A stretch of DNA of 64,000 bases from Scytonema sp. UIC 10036 (GTDB lineage: Bacteria; Cyanobacteriota; Cyanobacteriia; Cyanobacteriales; Nostocaceae): NCBI RefSeq assembly GCF_009725235.1, contig NZ_WJFC01000036.1, positions 19,031 to 83,030 of the forward strand, read 5' to 3'. Positions 54,401 to 59,378 of the stretch are shown here, in pieces. The translations under genes and the position numbers were made by a program. Every line of letters begins with the position of its first letter. Position 1 is the first letter of the stretch. Under the pieces are notes generated by a model. It made no database searches and was not told the origin of the DNA. It saw only the letters and a list, made by a program, of their open reading frames with translations.

Positions 54401-57400
54401 GGTGTTATTCAACTTAGAAGGTCACGGGCGGGAAGATATTGTCGAGAGTGTAGACTTATCACGCACAGTCGGTTGGTTTACAACGCTCTTCCCGGTAGTT
54501 TTAAAACTTGAAGGAATTGACCTAGATAATATCGGTCAGGTGTTAAAATCTGTCAAGGAACAATTACGGGCGATTCCTAACAAAGGTATTGGTTACGGGT
54601 TATTACGCTATCTAAATGTAGAAGCACAAATCAGCGCCCAACTACAGACAGTTCCAACTGCAGAGATTAGCTTCAACTATTTGGGTCAATTTACGCAAGT
54701 TGTCAATACATCGTCTGTGATGCAATTGGCTACAGAGTCTAGCGGACTGAGCCAGAGTTTACAAGGTTTGCGTCCAAATCTTTTAGACATTAATGCCATC
54801 ATTACAAACGAACGCCTACAGATAGATTGGACCTATAGCAGCAATATTCATCAGCACAAAACCATTGAGAAGATTGCTCTTGAATTTGTCGAAACGTTCC
54901 GCTCTTTAATTACTCATTGTTTAGCGCCGGAAAATGCAGGTTATACGCCAACAGATTTCCCATTAATCAAACTTAACCAACAACAGTTGGATGGAGTTTT
55001 GGCAGGAATAGCATTCAAACCACAACTACAAAGCAATTGGCAAAATATTGAGGATATTTATCCCTTATCTTCAATGCAAGAGGGGATGCTGTTTGAAAGT
55101 TTGTTAGCTCCTAACTCAGGTGTATATGTTGAGCAAATAATTTGCACTTTAACAGGTTCTGTAGATGTAAAAACCTTTGAGCAAGCATGGCAGCAAATCG
55201 TAGCAAGGCATTCCATCTTCCGCACGGCTTTCGCTTGGGAGTCTTTAAGCCAACCCCTGCAAGTCGTGTATCAACAGGTGGATGTGAAGCTCCTTACTTA
55301 TGACTGGCGATCGCTATCTCCTGTAGAGCAGCAACAACAATTAGAGACTTTTCTTGATTCTGAGAGGCAACAGGGTTTCCAACTGTCGCAAGCGCCATTG
55401 ATGCGCCTACATCTGCTACAGATGGATGAGAATACTTATCAGTTTGTTTGGTGCCATCATCACATACTACTAGATGGTTGGTCTTTACCTTTGGTGTTCA
55501 AAGACTTGTTGGAGTGTTATCAAGCAATTTCTCAGGGAGAAAGCTTACCTCAGCTTGGAACTACCAACTACCGCAACTACATCGCATGGTTACAGCAACA
55601 AAATAAATCTCTTGCTGCTCAATTTTGGCAACAAAAACTTACTGGTTTTACTTCCCCCACGCCATTAACTGTAGAGAAACCATTGTCAATGAGGGAAGAC
55701 AATTCCAGTTATAAAGAACAACAAATTCAGTTAACTGTGTCACAAACAGATGCTGTAGTGTCTTTTGCCCGACAACATCAATTGACTATTAGTAATTTAG
55801 TGCAAGCAACTTGGGGATTGCTGCTATCTCGTTACAGTTCTCAAACAGATGTGGTATTTGGTGTCACTGTCTCCGGTCGTCCGCCCTCTCTTGTTGGTGT
55901 AGAGTCAATAGTGGGAGTATTTATTAATACTTTACCTGTGCGAATACAGATAGCTCAAAAAACTGAACTGTTGAGTTTATTGAAGGATTTACAAGCGCAA
56001 CAGTTAGAGTCCGAGCAATTTTCTTATAGCTCATTGGTAGAAATTCAGGGTCTAAGTGATGTTCCTAAAGGTACGTCTTTGTTTGAAAGCATTGTCGTCT
56101 TTGAGAATTATCCGGTAGATAATGCTGTTTTAAAAGATAATCGCAGTTTTTCGATCTCCAATTTTGAGGCCATCGAACAAACAAATTATCCTCTAACAGT
56201 TGTCGCTGCCTCTGGGGAACAATTATTGCTGAGAGTTATATACGATACTAGTCGATTTGAGGATTCGACGATTAGTCGGATGCTAGGGCATTTTGTCACA
56301 ATGCTACAGGCAATTGTCACCAATCCACAGCAACAAATTTCCTCTCTTCCTCTGTTGACAGAATCGGAGTTACAGCAGTTATTAGTTGAGTGGAATCGAA
56401 CTGAAGTAGATTATCCTCAAAATAAATTTATCGCAGACTTATTTGAAGAACAGGTAGCGCGTACCCCCCACGCTGTGGCAGTTGTGTTTGAAGACAAACA
56501 ACTGACATATCAGCAGTTGAACTGTCGTGCTAATCAGTTGGCGCATTACTTGCAGTCAATGGGAGTGGGAGCCGATGTGCTGGTGGGTATTTATATGGAG
56601 CGATCCTTTGAGATGCTGGTGGGACTACTTGGTATTCTCAAAGCGGGAGGGGCTTATGTTCCGCTCGATCCCGAGTATCCCACTGAGCGTTTGCGTTTTA
56701 TGCTTGAAAATGCTCGAGCAAGAGTGCTGCTCACTCAACAGCATCTCGTTGAGAAACTACCTTCGCATCAAGCACAACTTGTTTTCTTAGACAGAGATTG
56801 GCAAGAAATTTCCCAGTGGAGTCAGGAGAATCTCATCTCTGGCGTGCAAGGGCATAACTTGGTTTACGTAATGTACACTTCGGGTTCCACAGGTCAACCT
56901 AAGGGTGTAGCAATGAATCAGTTTGCGCTTTGCAATCTGATCTGGTGGCAAATGCAAAATACGACAATTTCTCATGGAGTCAGAACTCTGCAATTTGCTC
57001 CAATCAGCTTTGATTTCTCCTTTCAAGAAATGCTACCAACCTGGTGTTCTGGAGGTACATTGATATTGATTAAGGAGGAATTGCGTCGGGAACCATTGGC
57101 TTTATTGGGTGTCCTTCAAGAACAAGCTGTTGAAAGAGTGCTTCTTCCCGTTGTGGGTTTACAGCAACTAGCCGAGGCAGCGGTTGGGAGTGAATCAGTG
57201 ACTAGTCATCTGCGAGAAATAATTGTTGGTGGCGAACAGTTACAGATTACTCCAGCAATTTCCAACTGGTTTAGTCAGCTAAGTGACTGTACACTGCAAA
57301 ATCATTACGGTCCATCTGAGTGCCATGTTGTCACCAGTTTTACGTTGAGAGATTCAGTGGACACTTGGCCGCTACTTCCTCCCATTGGCAGTCCAATTGC

Positions 57401-59144
57401 CAACACCCAAATCTACATCCTGGATCGGTATTTACAGCCTGTACCCGTGGGTGTACCAGGAGAATTGTACATTAGTGGTGCGGGATTAGCACGCGGCTAC
57501 CTCAACCGCCCAGAGTTAACAGTAGAAAAATTCATCCCCAACCCCTTCTTTAGAAACAGGAGAGCAGGTGAGACAGCGCTGCGGGAGGGTTTCCCTCCGC
57601 AGGCGACTGCGAACCCGAAGGGAGAGCAGGAGAGCAGGGGTGGAGAACGTCTCTACAAAACTGGGGATTTAGCTCGTTATCTGCCAGATGGTAATATCGA
57701 ATACTTAGGACGCATTGATAACCAAGTGAAAATTCGTGGCTTCCGCATCGAATTGAGCGAAATTGAAGCAGTCCTAAGCCAACATGAGGATGTGCAAGTA
57801 TCTTGCGTCATCGCTCGTGAAGATACTCCTGGTGATAAGCGCCTAGTCGCTTACATCGTACCGCAACCAGAGCAGACACCCACAGCGAGCGAACTGCTAC
57901 GCTTCCTCAAGGAAAAGTTACCACAATACATGGTTCCAAGTGCAATAGTCCTCTTGGAGTCTCTACCGCTTACCCCCACTGGCAAAGTAAACCGCCGCGC
58001 TTTACCGATACCGTTTAACCCCAATGGTTCGGACACATTTGTGTCTCCCCGGAATACTATAGAGCTGCAACTGGTGCAAATCTGGTCAAAAATTCTCAAG
58101 GTTGATTTAGTGGGAGTAAAAGATAACTTTTTCGATCTAGGCGGTCATTCCTTATTAGCTCCCTACTTAATCGCTCAAATCAAACAGCAGTTTGGTAAAG
58201 ATATCCCCTTAGCCATCCTCTTCCAAAATCCCACAATTGAAGAATTGGCAGAAGTGTTACAAAAAGATGCGAATGCTTTGAGTTCGTCTCCCTTGGTTGC
58301 AATTCAGCCAACTGGTTCCAACCCATCTTTCTTCTGTATTCCGGGCGCTGGTCGCTATCCGTTCTACTTCTATAACTTAGCCCGTTGTCTCGGTTCAGAG
58401 CAACCGTTTTACAGTTTCCAAGCCCTGGGTGGAGATGGAGAATCAGAAACCATCAAGCAAGTTGAGGATATAGCTGCCCAATATCTTAAAGCAATACAAG
58501 CCGTGCAGCCCAAAGGTCCCTACTTCTTAGGCGGACATTCTTTTGGCGGGAAAATTTCGTTTGAAATAGCGCAACAGTTACTGAGTCAGGGAGAAGAGGT
58601 GGCTTTAGTTGCCATTTTTGATACCCTACCACCGATCGCTCTGGCAAAGCCAGAAGAAATGAATGATACTAATTTGCTGATTTCAATGGTCAAAATCTTA
58701 CAAATGCTGTTCGTAAAAGATTTGGAAATGGAAACCGAGCCACTCCTATCTTTAACTCCTGACGCACAAGTTAACTATGTTCTCGATTACTTGAAAATAC
58801 TTGACATTCTGCCTCCCGATGCTTGTACCACTACATATTTGAAGCGTTTGATGCAAACTTTCAGAGCTGACAATCAAGCTTTCTATGAGTATGTACCACA
58901 ACAGGTCAAGCCCATCCCAATTACTCTTTTTCGCGCCAGCGAGTATTATCAACAAGAGCCACCTGAGATAAAAAACGCTGGGCTTTCACAGGACTTGGCC
59001 TGGGGATGGAATGCATTTTCTAGCAAACCAGTAGATGTCCAGTTTATCCCAGGTAACCATACGACGATGATGACTCAACCCCACGTTCAAGTCTTAGCCG
59101 AACGGTTAAAAGCTTGCATCGAGCAAGCACAAGCAAACATCTAA
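39435..59144 (+). CDS. NRPS, five modules with terminal thioesterase
   Basis: Starts at an ATG overlapping the previous stop (ATGA) without a clear Shine-Dalgarno, so probably by translational coupling; 6569 residues. Order: C-A-PCP, C-A-PCP-E, C-A-PCP, C-A-PCP-E, C-A-PCP-TE. PCP serines are 1019, 2076, 3613, 4674 and 6239; the TE nucleophile is Ser6369 in GGHSFGG, with a downstream Asp (FDTL) and His (PGNH). Hand-read A codes: DLKNFGSDVK (not assigned), DAWTVAAVCK (Phe), DILQLGLIWK (Gly), DAWFLGNVVK (Leu), DFQLIGHVVK (by eye near the proline code DVQLIAHVVK). C domains 1, 3 and 5 begin IEDIYPLS-MQEGMLF and follow E domains, the D-accepting type; C domains 2 and 4 begin LPLSYAQQRLWFLDQ, the L-accepting type. 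This agreement across the gene boundary supports direct hand-over from the preceding protein. The TE should release, probably by macrocyclisation. Confidence 0.95.
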   Translation: MKLELSKTNRQNIEDIYPLSPMQEGMLFETLLAPNSGVYFEQIICTLTGSVNVKTFEQAWQQVVAKHSIFRTAFVWESLSQPIQVVYRQVQVKVETYDWRSLSTIEQQQQLETFLEKERQQDLPLSQAPLMRLHLLRMDENTYQFVWCHHHILLDGWSLPLVFKDLLDCYQAISQGENLPQQRTISYRNYIAWLQQQNKSLAAQFWRQKLTGFSAPTPLTVDKPLSMRSPHSSYSEQHIQLTVPQTDAVVSFARQHQLTVNNLVQATWGLLLSRYSQQTDVVFGVTVSGRPPSLVGVESMVGVFINTLPMRMQIAQKTELLSLLKDLQAQQLESEQFSYSSLVEIQGLSDVPRGMSLFESIVIFENYPVDDAVLEDRRSFSISNVWGIEHTNYPLTVVAASGEQLLLKMSYDTSRFEDSTISRMLGHFATMLQAIVTNPQQRISSLPLLTESESRQLLVEWNDTSKNYPSDKCIHQLFEEQVKRTPNAVAVVFEDQQLTYQQLNCRANQLAHYLQSRGVGANVLVGICVERSLDMVVGLLGILKAGGAYMPLDSAYPQERLSYMLMNSGVKVLLTQQQLTEILPKHEAVVVCLDTDWHQIAKHSDKNPIAEILFNNLAYIIYTSGSTGKPKGAGVYHRGFVNLVNWMITDYQFTSTDSTVLISSLSFDLTQKNIFAPLIVGGILHLLPDEFDPAYILDVISKQQVTWVNCTPSTFSSILTSSDDSFAKIQSLRYVFLGGEPISIPSLLSWLNSPDCSAKIVNSYGPTECADVCSAYTVEQPNEFLNKPIPIGKPIPNVKLYILDPNLQIVPVGAIGELCIAGVGVGMGYINDEQRTNEKFIPNPFSDDKSERLYKTGDLVRYLSDGNIEYIGRIDNQVKIRGFRIELGEIETVLNTHPQVQQAVVVAREDIPDDRRLVAYLVPRDGSLTTRQLREFLKRELPEYMVPSAIVILESLPLSPNGKVDRRALPAPEPSSEFSERYVAPRTPVEEILSLIWTQVLKVERVGIHDNFFELGGHSLLATQLISRVRSSLKVELPLRSLFAAPTIASLSQNIQQLQQQDSASAPPILPRQTDAALPLSYAQQRLWFLDQFEPNSTFYNIPAALRLQGTLQVAALEQSFIEIIHRHEALRTNFMTVDGQASQVIHEATNWRLSVVDLQHLPPTEQEITSLSLAQQQALQPFNLATEVLVRATLVVLSETEHVLLVCMHHIVSDGWSMGVLISELAALYNAYSKGQSCPLVPLPIQYADFALWQRQWLQGEVLQSQLSYWRQQLASAPTFLPLPTDRPRPAVQTFAGAYIEFELSMELTQKLTKLSQSQGVTLFMTLLAAFNILLYRYTGQTDILVGSPIANRERSEIEGLIGFFVNTLVLRTDVSGDPSFNELLPRLRSMALDAYAHQDLPFEMLVEALQPERDLSHTPLFQVMFALQNTPISEVELSGLKIDHLPIKTATAKFDLTLAMENTHTGLLGGWEYNSDLFDRSTIERMTGHFVTLLSAIVANPTERISQLPLLTPSEQQQLLVEWNQTKAEYPCDLCIHELFEEQVKCNPNAVAVVFENQQLTYQQLNSRANQLAHYLQSLGVGADVLVGICVERSLEMVVGLLGILKAGGAYVPLDPEYPTERLNFMLLDAQVKVLLTQKHLVNKLLEHQEKLVCLDDVWKEILQNKQDNPTQVVTAFNLANVIYTSGTTGKPKGVMVEHRGLYNLAQAQIQTFDLRCDSRILQFASLSFDASIWEVLMAFGSGATLYLGTKDSLMPGTPLIERLSNDGITHVTLPPSALAVLPVEELPALQTIVVAGEACAVELMLKWSALKNFFNAYGPTEASVCATVAKCTHNDQKVSIGRPISNAQVYILDQNLQPVPIGVPGELHIGGAGLARGYLNQPELTQEKFIVNPFDNFKVTNQKSKLYKTGDLARYLPDGNIEYLGRIDNQVKVRGFRIELREIEAVLSQHSDVQTSCVIIREDTPSDRRLVAYVVPQPQVTPTVGELRSFLKEKLPDYMVPKTIVILESLPLTPNGKIDRRALPIPESRTGIENEIVLPRTPIEEKLAQIWAQVLRVEVVGIHDNFFELGGDSILSIQIITRAKLAGIELTVKQLFAHQTIAELAAVAFTTKALEIEQVLVSGALPLTPIQQWFFEQEFPQKYHFNQSVLLTVPSNINLEILEQVWQKLLLHHDALRLRFTLEEGTWQQIHANPTDSIAISRFDLSTVPQSELSTTIETTANELQASLNLSENLVAVGFFWFGNDLPARLLIVIHHLVVDGVSWRILLEDLLTGYQQLETGQAIQLPAKTTSFKDWANRLVEYAQTEELKSELAYWLSASESEVAPLPVDIAQGANTVASASTVSVSLTSQETHSLLVDVPKAYKTQINDVLLTALVLVLSQWTHSKSVLFNLEGHGREDIVEGVDLSRTVGWFTTLFPVILKLEGIDRENIGQALKSVKEQLRAIPNKGIGYGLLRYLNVEPQISAQLQTIPTAEISFNYLGQFTQVANTSSVMQLATESSGQSLSLLNSRPSLVEINAIITNEQLQINWTYSNNIHLTSTIEKIALEFVATLRSLIAHCLVPENAGYTPTDFPLIKLNQQQLDGVLAGIAFKPELQSNWQKIEDIYPLSSMQEGMLFETLLAPTSGVYFQQIICTLTGSVDVKTFEQAWQQVVARHSIFRTAFVWESLSQPLQVVYQQVDVTLLTYDWRSLSPVEQQQQLETFLNSERQQGFQLSQVPLMRLHLLQMDDNTYQFVWCHHHILLDGWSLPLVFKDLLECYQAISQEESLPQLGINNYRNYIAWLQQQNKSLAAQFWRQKLTGFSAPTPLTVEKPLSMRSPHSSYSEQHFQFTVSQTDAVVSFARQHQLTISNLVQATWGLLLSRYSQQTDVVFGVTVSGRPPSLADVESIIGVFINTLPVRMQIDQKTELLSLLKDLQAQQLESEQFSHSSLVEIQGLSDVPKGTSLFESIVIFENYPVDDAVLEDRRSFSISNVWGIEQTNYPLTVLAASGEQLSLKVIYDTSRFEDSTISRMLGHFVTMLQAIVTNPQQPISSLPLLTELELQQLLVEWNNTSKNYPSDKCISDLFEEQVARTPNAVAVVFEDQQLTYQQLNCRANQLAHHLRSMGVSSDVLVGICVERSIEMVVGLLGILKAGGAYVPLDPEYPTERLRFILEDARVSVLLTQQHLVELLPTSAPQFVCLDTQWQQISQWSQENPSTTRDSADLAYVIYTSGSTGQPKGVQISHRSVGNFLYAMKQQPGITQQDTLLGVTTIAFDIAALEIFLPLIVGAKLALARRDQAQDGRQLVDLLSKSQATMVQATPATWRLLLEAQYQFSHLKILCGGEALPKDLAEQLRGVSAGVWNLYGPTETTIWSSVYQLESEQSVISIGRAIANTQFYILDSHLQPVPIGVPGELHIGGAGLARGYFNRPELTQEKFIPNPFSKSRGAEEQGSRGGERLYKTGDLARYLPDGNIEYLGRIDNQVKIRGFRIELGEVEAVLSQHEDVQVCCAIVREDNPGDRRLVAYIVPPPEQTPKISQIREFLSAKLPEYMVPSAIVILESLPLTPNGKVNRRALPAPDISSEFSDRYVAPRTPVEEILSLIWTQVLKVERVGIHDRFFELGGHSLLAMQLISRIRTSLKVELPLRSLFATPTIAALSQNIQQLQQQGSASAPPILPRQTDAELPLSYAQQRLWFLDQLEPQGASYNIPFALRLEGTLQVAALQQSFIEIIHRHEALRTNFVTVDGQASQVIHTATNWTVSVVELQHLSTSEKERQSQLLTQQQALQPFNLATEPLIRATLVVLSETEHLLLGCMHHIVSDGWSLGVLVEELTALYNAYSQGQPSPLVPLPIQYADFALWQRQWLLGEVLQSQLSYWREQLASAPTFLPLPTDRPRPAVQTFAGAYVEFELSMELTQKLTQLGQSQGVTLFMTLLAAFKVLLYRYTGQTDILVGSPIANRERSEIEGLIGFFVNTLVLRTDVSGDPSFDELLPQIREMALDAYAHQDLPFEMLVEALQPERDLSHTPLFQVMFVLQNAPMSDFELSGLTIGHLPIESATAKFDLTLVMENTRTGLVGGWEYNSDLFERSTIERMTGHFVTLLSAIVANPTERISQLPLLTPSEQQQLLVEWNRTEVDYPQDLCIHQLFEEQVKRNPDAVAVVFENQQLTYQQLNNRANQLAHYLQSLGVSGEVLVGIYMERSIEMVVGLLGILKAGGAYLPLAPEYPIERLNFMLVDARVEMLVTQQRLADRLAEHLPEHPARVVCLDTDWQFISHLPQANPLTSRQATDLAYVIYTSGSTGTPKGVPIAYRGLLNLVKWHQRAFNVTNNDKATQMAGTAFDAAIWELWPYLSAGACIYLVKSDLLTSPVNLREWLIENQITIAFVPTPVAQELLSLEWTTQSLALRCILTGGDKLHHYRSDAILFEVVNNYGPTENSVVTTSGLVMHNQKQNSPTIGRPIDNTKVYILDSHLQPVPIGVPGELHIAGVGLTVGYLNRPELTQEKFISNPFSTDPGSRLYKTGDLTRYLPNGDIEYLRRIDNQVKIRGFRIELGEIEACLSQHSQVQICVVIAREDNPQDKRLVAYIVPQPEQTLTVSQVREFLKEKLPDYMVPKAIVILESLPLTPNGKIDRRALPVPESRTGIENEIVLPRTPIEEKLAQIWAQVLRVPVVGIHDNFFELGGDSILSIQIITRAKQAGIELTVKQLFAHQTIAELATVTFTTKALSIEQGLVSGISPLTPIQNWFFEQEFPQKHHFNQSVLLTVPPNFKLEILEQVWQKLLLHHDALRLRFTLEEGTWQQTHAEPTEQVAISRFDLSTVSQSELSTTIETIANQLQASLNLSKNLVAVGFFWLGNDSPARLLIVIHHLVVDGVSWRILLEDLLTGYQQLETGQAIQLPAKTTSFKDWANRLVEYAQTEVLKSELAYWLSASESEVAPLPVDIAQGANTVASAHTVTVSLDEAQTLSLLQDVPKAYKTQINDVLLTALVLVLSRWTNSQSVLFNLEGHGREDIVESVDLSRTVGWFTTLFPVVLKLEGIDLDNIGQVLKSVKEQLRAIPNKGIGYGLLRYLNVEAQISAQLQTVPTAEISFNYLGQFTQVVNTSSVMQLATESSGLSQSLQGLRPNLLDINAIITNERLQIDWTYSSNIHQHKTIEKIALEFVETFRSLITHCLAPENAGYTPTDFPLIKLNQQQLDGVLAGIAFKPQLQSNWQNIEDIYPLSSMQEGMLFESLLAPNSGVYVEQIICTLTGSVDVKTFEQAWQQIVARHSIFRTAFAWESLSQPLQVVYQQVDVKLLTYDWRSLSPVEQQQQLETFLDSERQQGFQLSQAPLMRLHLLQMDENTYQFVWCHHHILLDGWSLPLVFKDLLECYQAISQGESLPQLGTTNYRNYIAWLQQQNKSLAAQFWQQKLTGFTSPTPLTVEKPLSMREDNSSYKEQQIQLTVSQTDAVVSFARQHQLTISNLVQATWGLLLSRYSSQTDVVFGVTVSGRPPSLVGVESIVGVFINTLPVRIQIAQKTELLSLLKDLQAQQLESEQFSYSSLVEIQGLSDVPKGTSLFESIVVFENYPVDNAVLKDNRSFSISNFEAIEQTNYPLTVVAASGEQLLLRVIYDTSRFEDSTISRMLGHFVTMLQAIVTNPQQQISSLPLLTESELQQLLVEWNRTEVDYPQNKFIADLFEEQVARTPHAVAVVFEDKQLTYQQLNCRANQLAHYLQSMGVGADVLVGIYMERSFEMLVGLLGILKAGGAYVPLDPEYPTERLRFMLENARARVLLTQQHLVEKLPSHQAQLVFLDRDWQEISQWSQENLISGVQGHNLVYVMYTSGSTGQPKGVAMNQFALCNLIWWQMQNTTISHGVRTLQFAPISFDFSFQEMLPTWCSGGTLILIKEELRREPLALLGVLQEQAVERVLLPVVGLQQLAEAAVGSESVTSHLREIIVGGEQLQITPAISNWFSQLSDCTLQNHYGPSECHVVTSFTLRDSVDTWPLLPPIGSPIANTQIYILDRYLQPVPVGVPGELYISGAGLARGYLNRPELTVEKFIPNPFFRNRRAGETALREGFPPQATANPKGEQESRGGERLYKTGDLARYLPDGNIEYLGRIDNQVKIRGFRIELSEIEAVLSQHEDVQVSCVIAREDTPGDKRLVAYIVPQPEQTPTASELLRFLKEKLPQYMVPSAIVLLESLPLTPTGKVNRRALPIPFNPNGSDTFVSPRNTIELQLVQIWSKILKVDLVGVKDNFFDLGGHSLLAPYLIAQIKQQFGKDIPLAILFQNPTIEELAEVLQKDANALSSSPLVAIQPTGSNPSFFCIPGAGRYPFYFYNLARCLGSEQPFYSFQALGGDGESETIKQVEDIAAQYLKAIQAVQPKGPYFLGGHSFGGKISFEIAQQLLSQGEEVALVAIFDTLPPIALAKPEEMNDTNLLISMVKILQMLFVKDLEMETEPLLSLTPDAQVNYVLDYLKILDILPPDACTTTYLKRLMQTFRADNQAFYEYVPQQVKPIPITLFRASEYYQQEPPEIKNAGLSQDLAWGWNAFSSKPVDVQFIPGNHTTMMTQPHVQVLAERLKACIEQAQANI
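39450..42600 (+). other. NRPS module 6: C-A(Y)-PCP
   Basis: D-accepting C domain opens the protein (IEDIYPLSPMQEG), matching the E domain that ends the preceding protein. The A domain (40845-42310) has code DLKNFGSDVK (FDLTQKNIF, VNCTPST, YVFLGG, NSYGPTECADV) and is clearly unlike the others. I do not recognise its substrate; Lys and Asp in the pocket suggest a polar side chain. PCP Ser codon is 42489. Confidence 0.8.
42665..47200 (+). other. NRPS module 7: C-A(Phe)-PCP-E
   Basis: L-accepting C domain; A 44045-45510 with code DAWTVAAVCK, a phenylalanine code of the gramicidin/tyrocidine type; PCP Ser codon 45660; E 45820-47200. Predicted D-Phe. Homophenylalanine or another aryl residue cannot be excluded from the code. 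Confidence 0.84.
47235..50390 (+). other. NRPS module 8: C-A(Gly)-PCP
   Basis: D-accepting C domain after the E; A 48630-50100 with code DILQLGLIWK; PCP Ser codon 50271 (LGGHSLLAMQL). Its A domain and flanks are almost the same DNA as module 2, offset 22010 bp. Confidence 0.85.
48459..50430 (+). repeat. Gly-module block, copy 2 (partner at 26449-28420)
   Basis: Partner of the block in module 2, including the same repeat-derived loop SKSRGAEEQGSRGGE before YKTGDL. Confidence 0.85.
50445..55000 (+). other. NRPS module 9: C-A(Leu)-PCP-E
   Basis: L-accepting C domain; A 51825-53300 with code DAWFLGNVVK; PCP Ser codon 53454; E 53610-55000. The A core is identical DNA to module 5. Predicted D-Leu. 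Confidence 0.85.
52299..53263 (+). repeat. Leu A-domain core, copy 2 (identical to 36727-37691)
   Basis: Second copy, in the downstream protein. The flanking C-terminal linker (TCCCTACC versus TCATTACC) and the A-domain N-terminal half differ, which delimits the exchanged block. Confidence 0.92.
55035..58270 (+). other. NRPS module 10: C-A(Z, Pro-like)-PCP
   Basis: D-accepting C domain; A 56430-57990 with code DFQLIGHVVK, which by eye differs from the proline code DVQLIAHVVK at two positions; PCP Ser codon 58149. The loop before the YKTGDL motif carries a large repeat insertion. Substrate tentatively proline or a substituted proline. Confidence 0.8.
57553..57655. repeat. Composite repeat inserted in A-domain loop (module 10)
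   Basis: GAGCAGG-type units flank a palindromic element (about 57570-57622) whose core GCGGGAGGG/TT/TCCCTCCGC can fold into a hairpin. It resembles a dispersed palindromic repeat I recall from heterocystous cyanobacteria. The reading frame is kept, adding roughly 27 residues (RAGETALREGFPPQATANPK and neighbours) compared with modules lacking an insert. Confidence 0.82.
58300..59130 (+). other. Type I thioesterase domain
   Basis: Alpha/beta-hydrolase fold after the last PCP, beginning PSFFCIPGAGRYPFYF. Nucleophile Ser codon 58539 in GGHSFGG, Asp in AIFDTLPP, His in PGNHTTMM. Expected to release the finished chain, most likely as a macrocycle. Confidence 0.9.
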
Positions 59145-59213
59145 ATACAAAGATGTTTCTAAGTACTGAGAGGATGTTTTAAAAGTCATGATTGATGTAT
59201 CAAATATTTTTTT

Positions 59214-59296
59214 ACCACCCTAACCCTCCCTTATAAAGGGGAGGGAACACGAATTTTCTGGTTCCCCCCTTTACAAGGGGGACTAAGGGGGTAATA
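59214..59296. repeat. Imperfect inverted repeat, about 35-nt arms
   Basis: Left arm 59214-59248 (ACCACCCTAACCCTCCC...GAGGGAAC) pairs imperfectly with right arm 59261-59295 (GTTCCCCCCTTT...AAGGGGGTAAT), with a 12-nt loop. The left arm contains its own CCCTCCC/GGGAGGG stem. It looks like a dispersed cyanobacterial intergenic repeat; as RNA it could stop or attenuate transcription, but no U-tract follows. Confidence 0.8.
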
Positions 59297-59367
59297 ATGT
59301 AGTTAAAATCACAGCCAACAACTTTTCAAACAACCTCTTAACGATCGATTCAAGATAGAAAGGTTTT

Positions 59368-59371
59368 AGGA
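59368..59371 (+). promoter_or_regulatory. Ribosome binding site of the stand-alone NRPS module
   Basis: AGGA with a 7-base spacing to the ATG at 59379; it supports this start and independent initiation. Confidence 0.65.
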
Positions 59372-59378
59372 TAGTTCA

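Larger units (their letters stand above)
59145..59378. other. Intergenic region between the two TE-ending genes
   Basis: 234 bp separating the terminal NRPS from the stand-alone module. It holds the large imperfect inverted repeat at 59214-59296 and the ribosome site of the next gene. No clear promoter consensus was recognised. Confidence 0.7.

Noticed and set aside
59205..59310. Intrinsic terminator for the main operon
   Set aside because: The hairpin is large but not followed by a T-tract, and it resembles a dispersed repeat; recorded as an inverted repeat instead.
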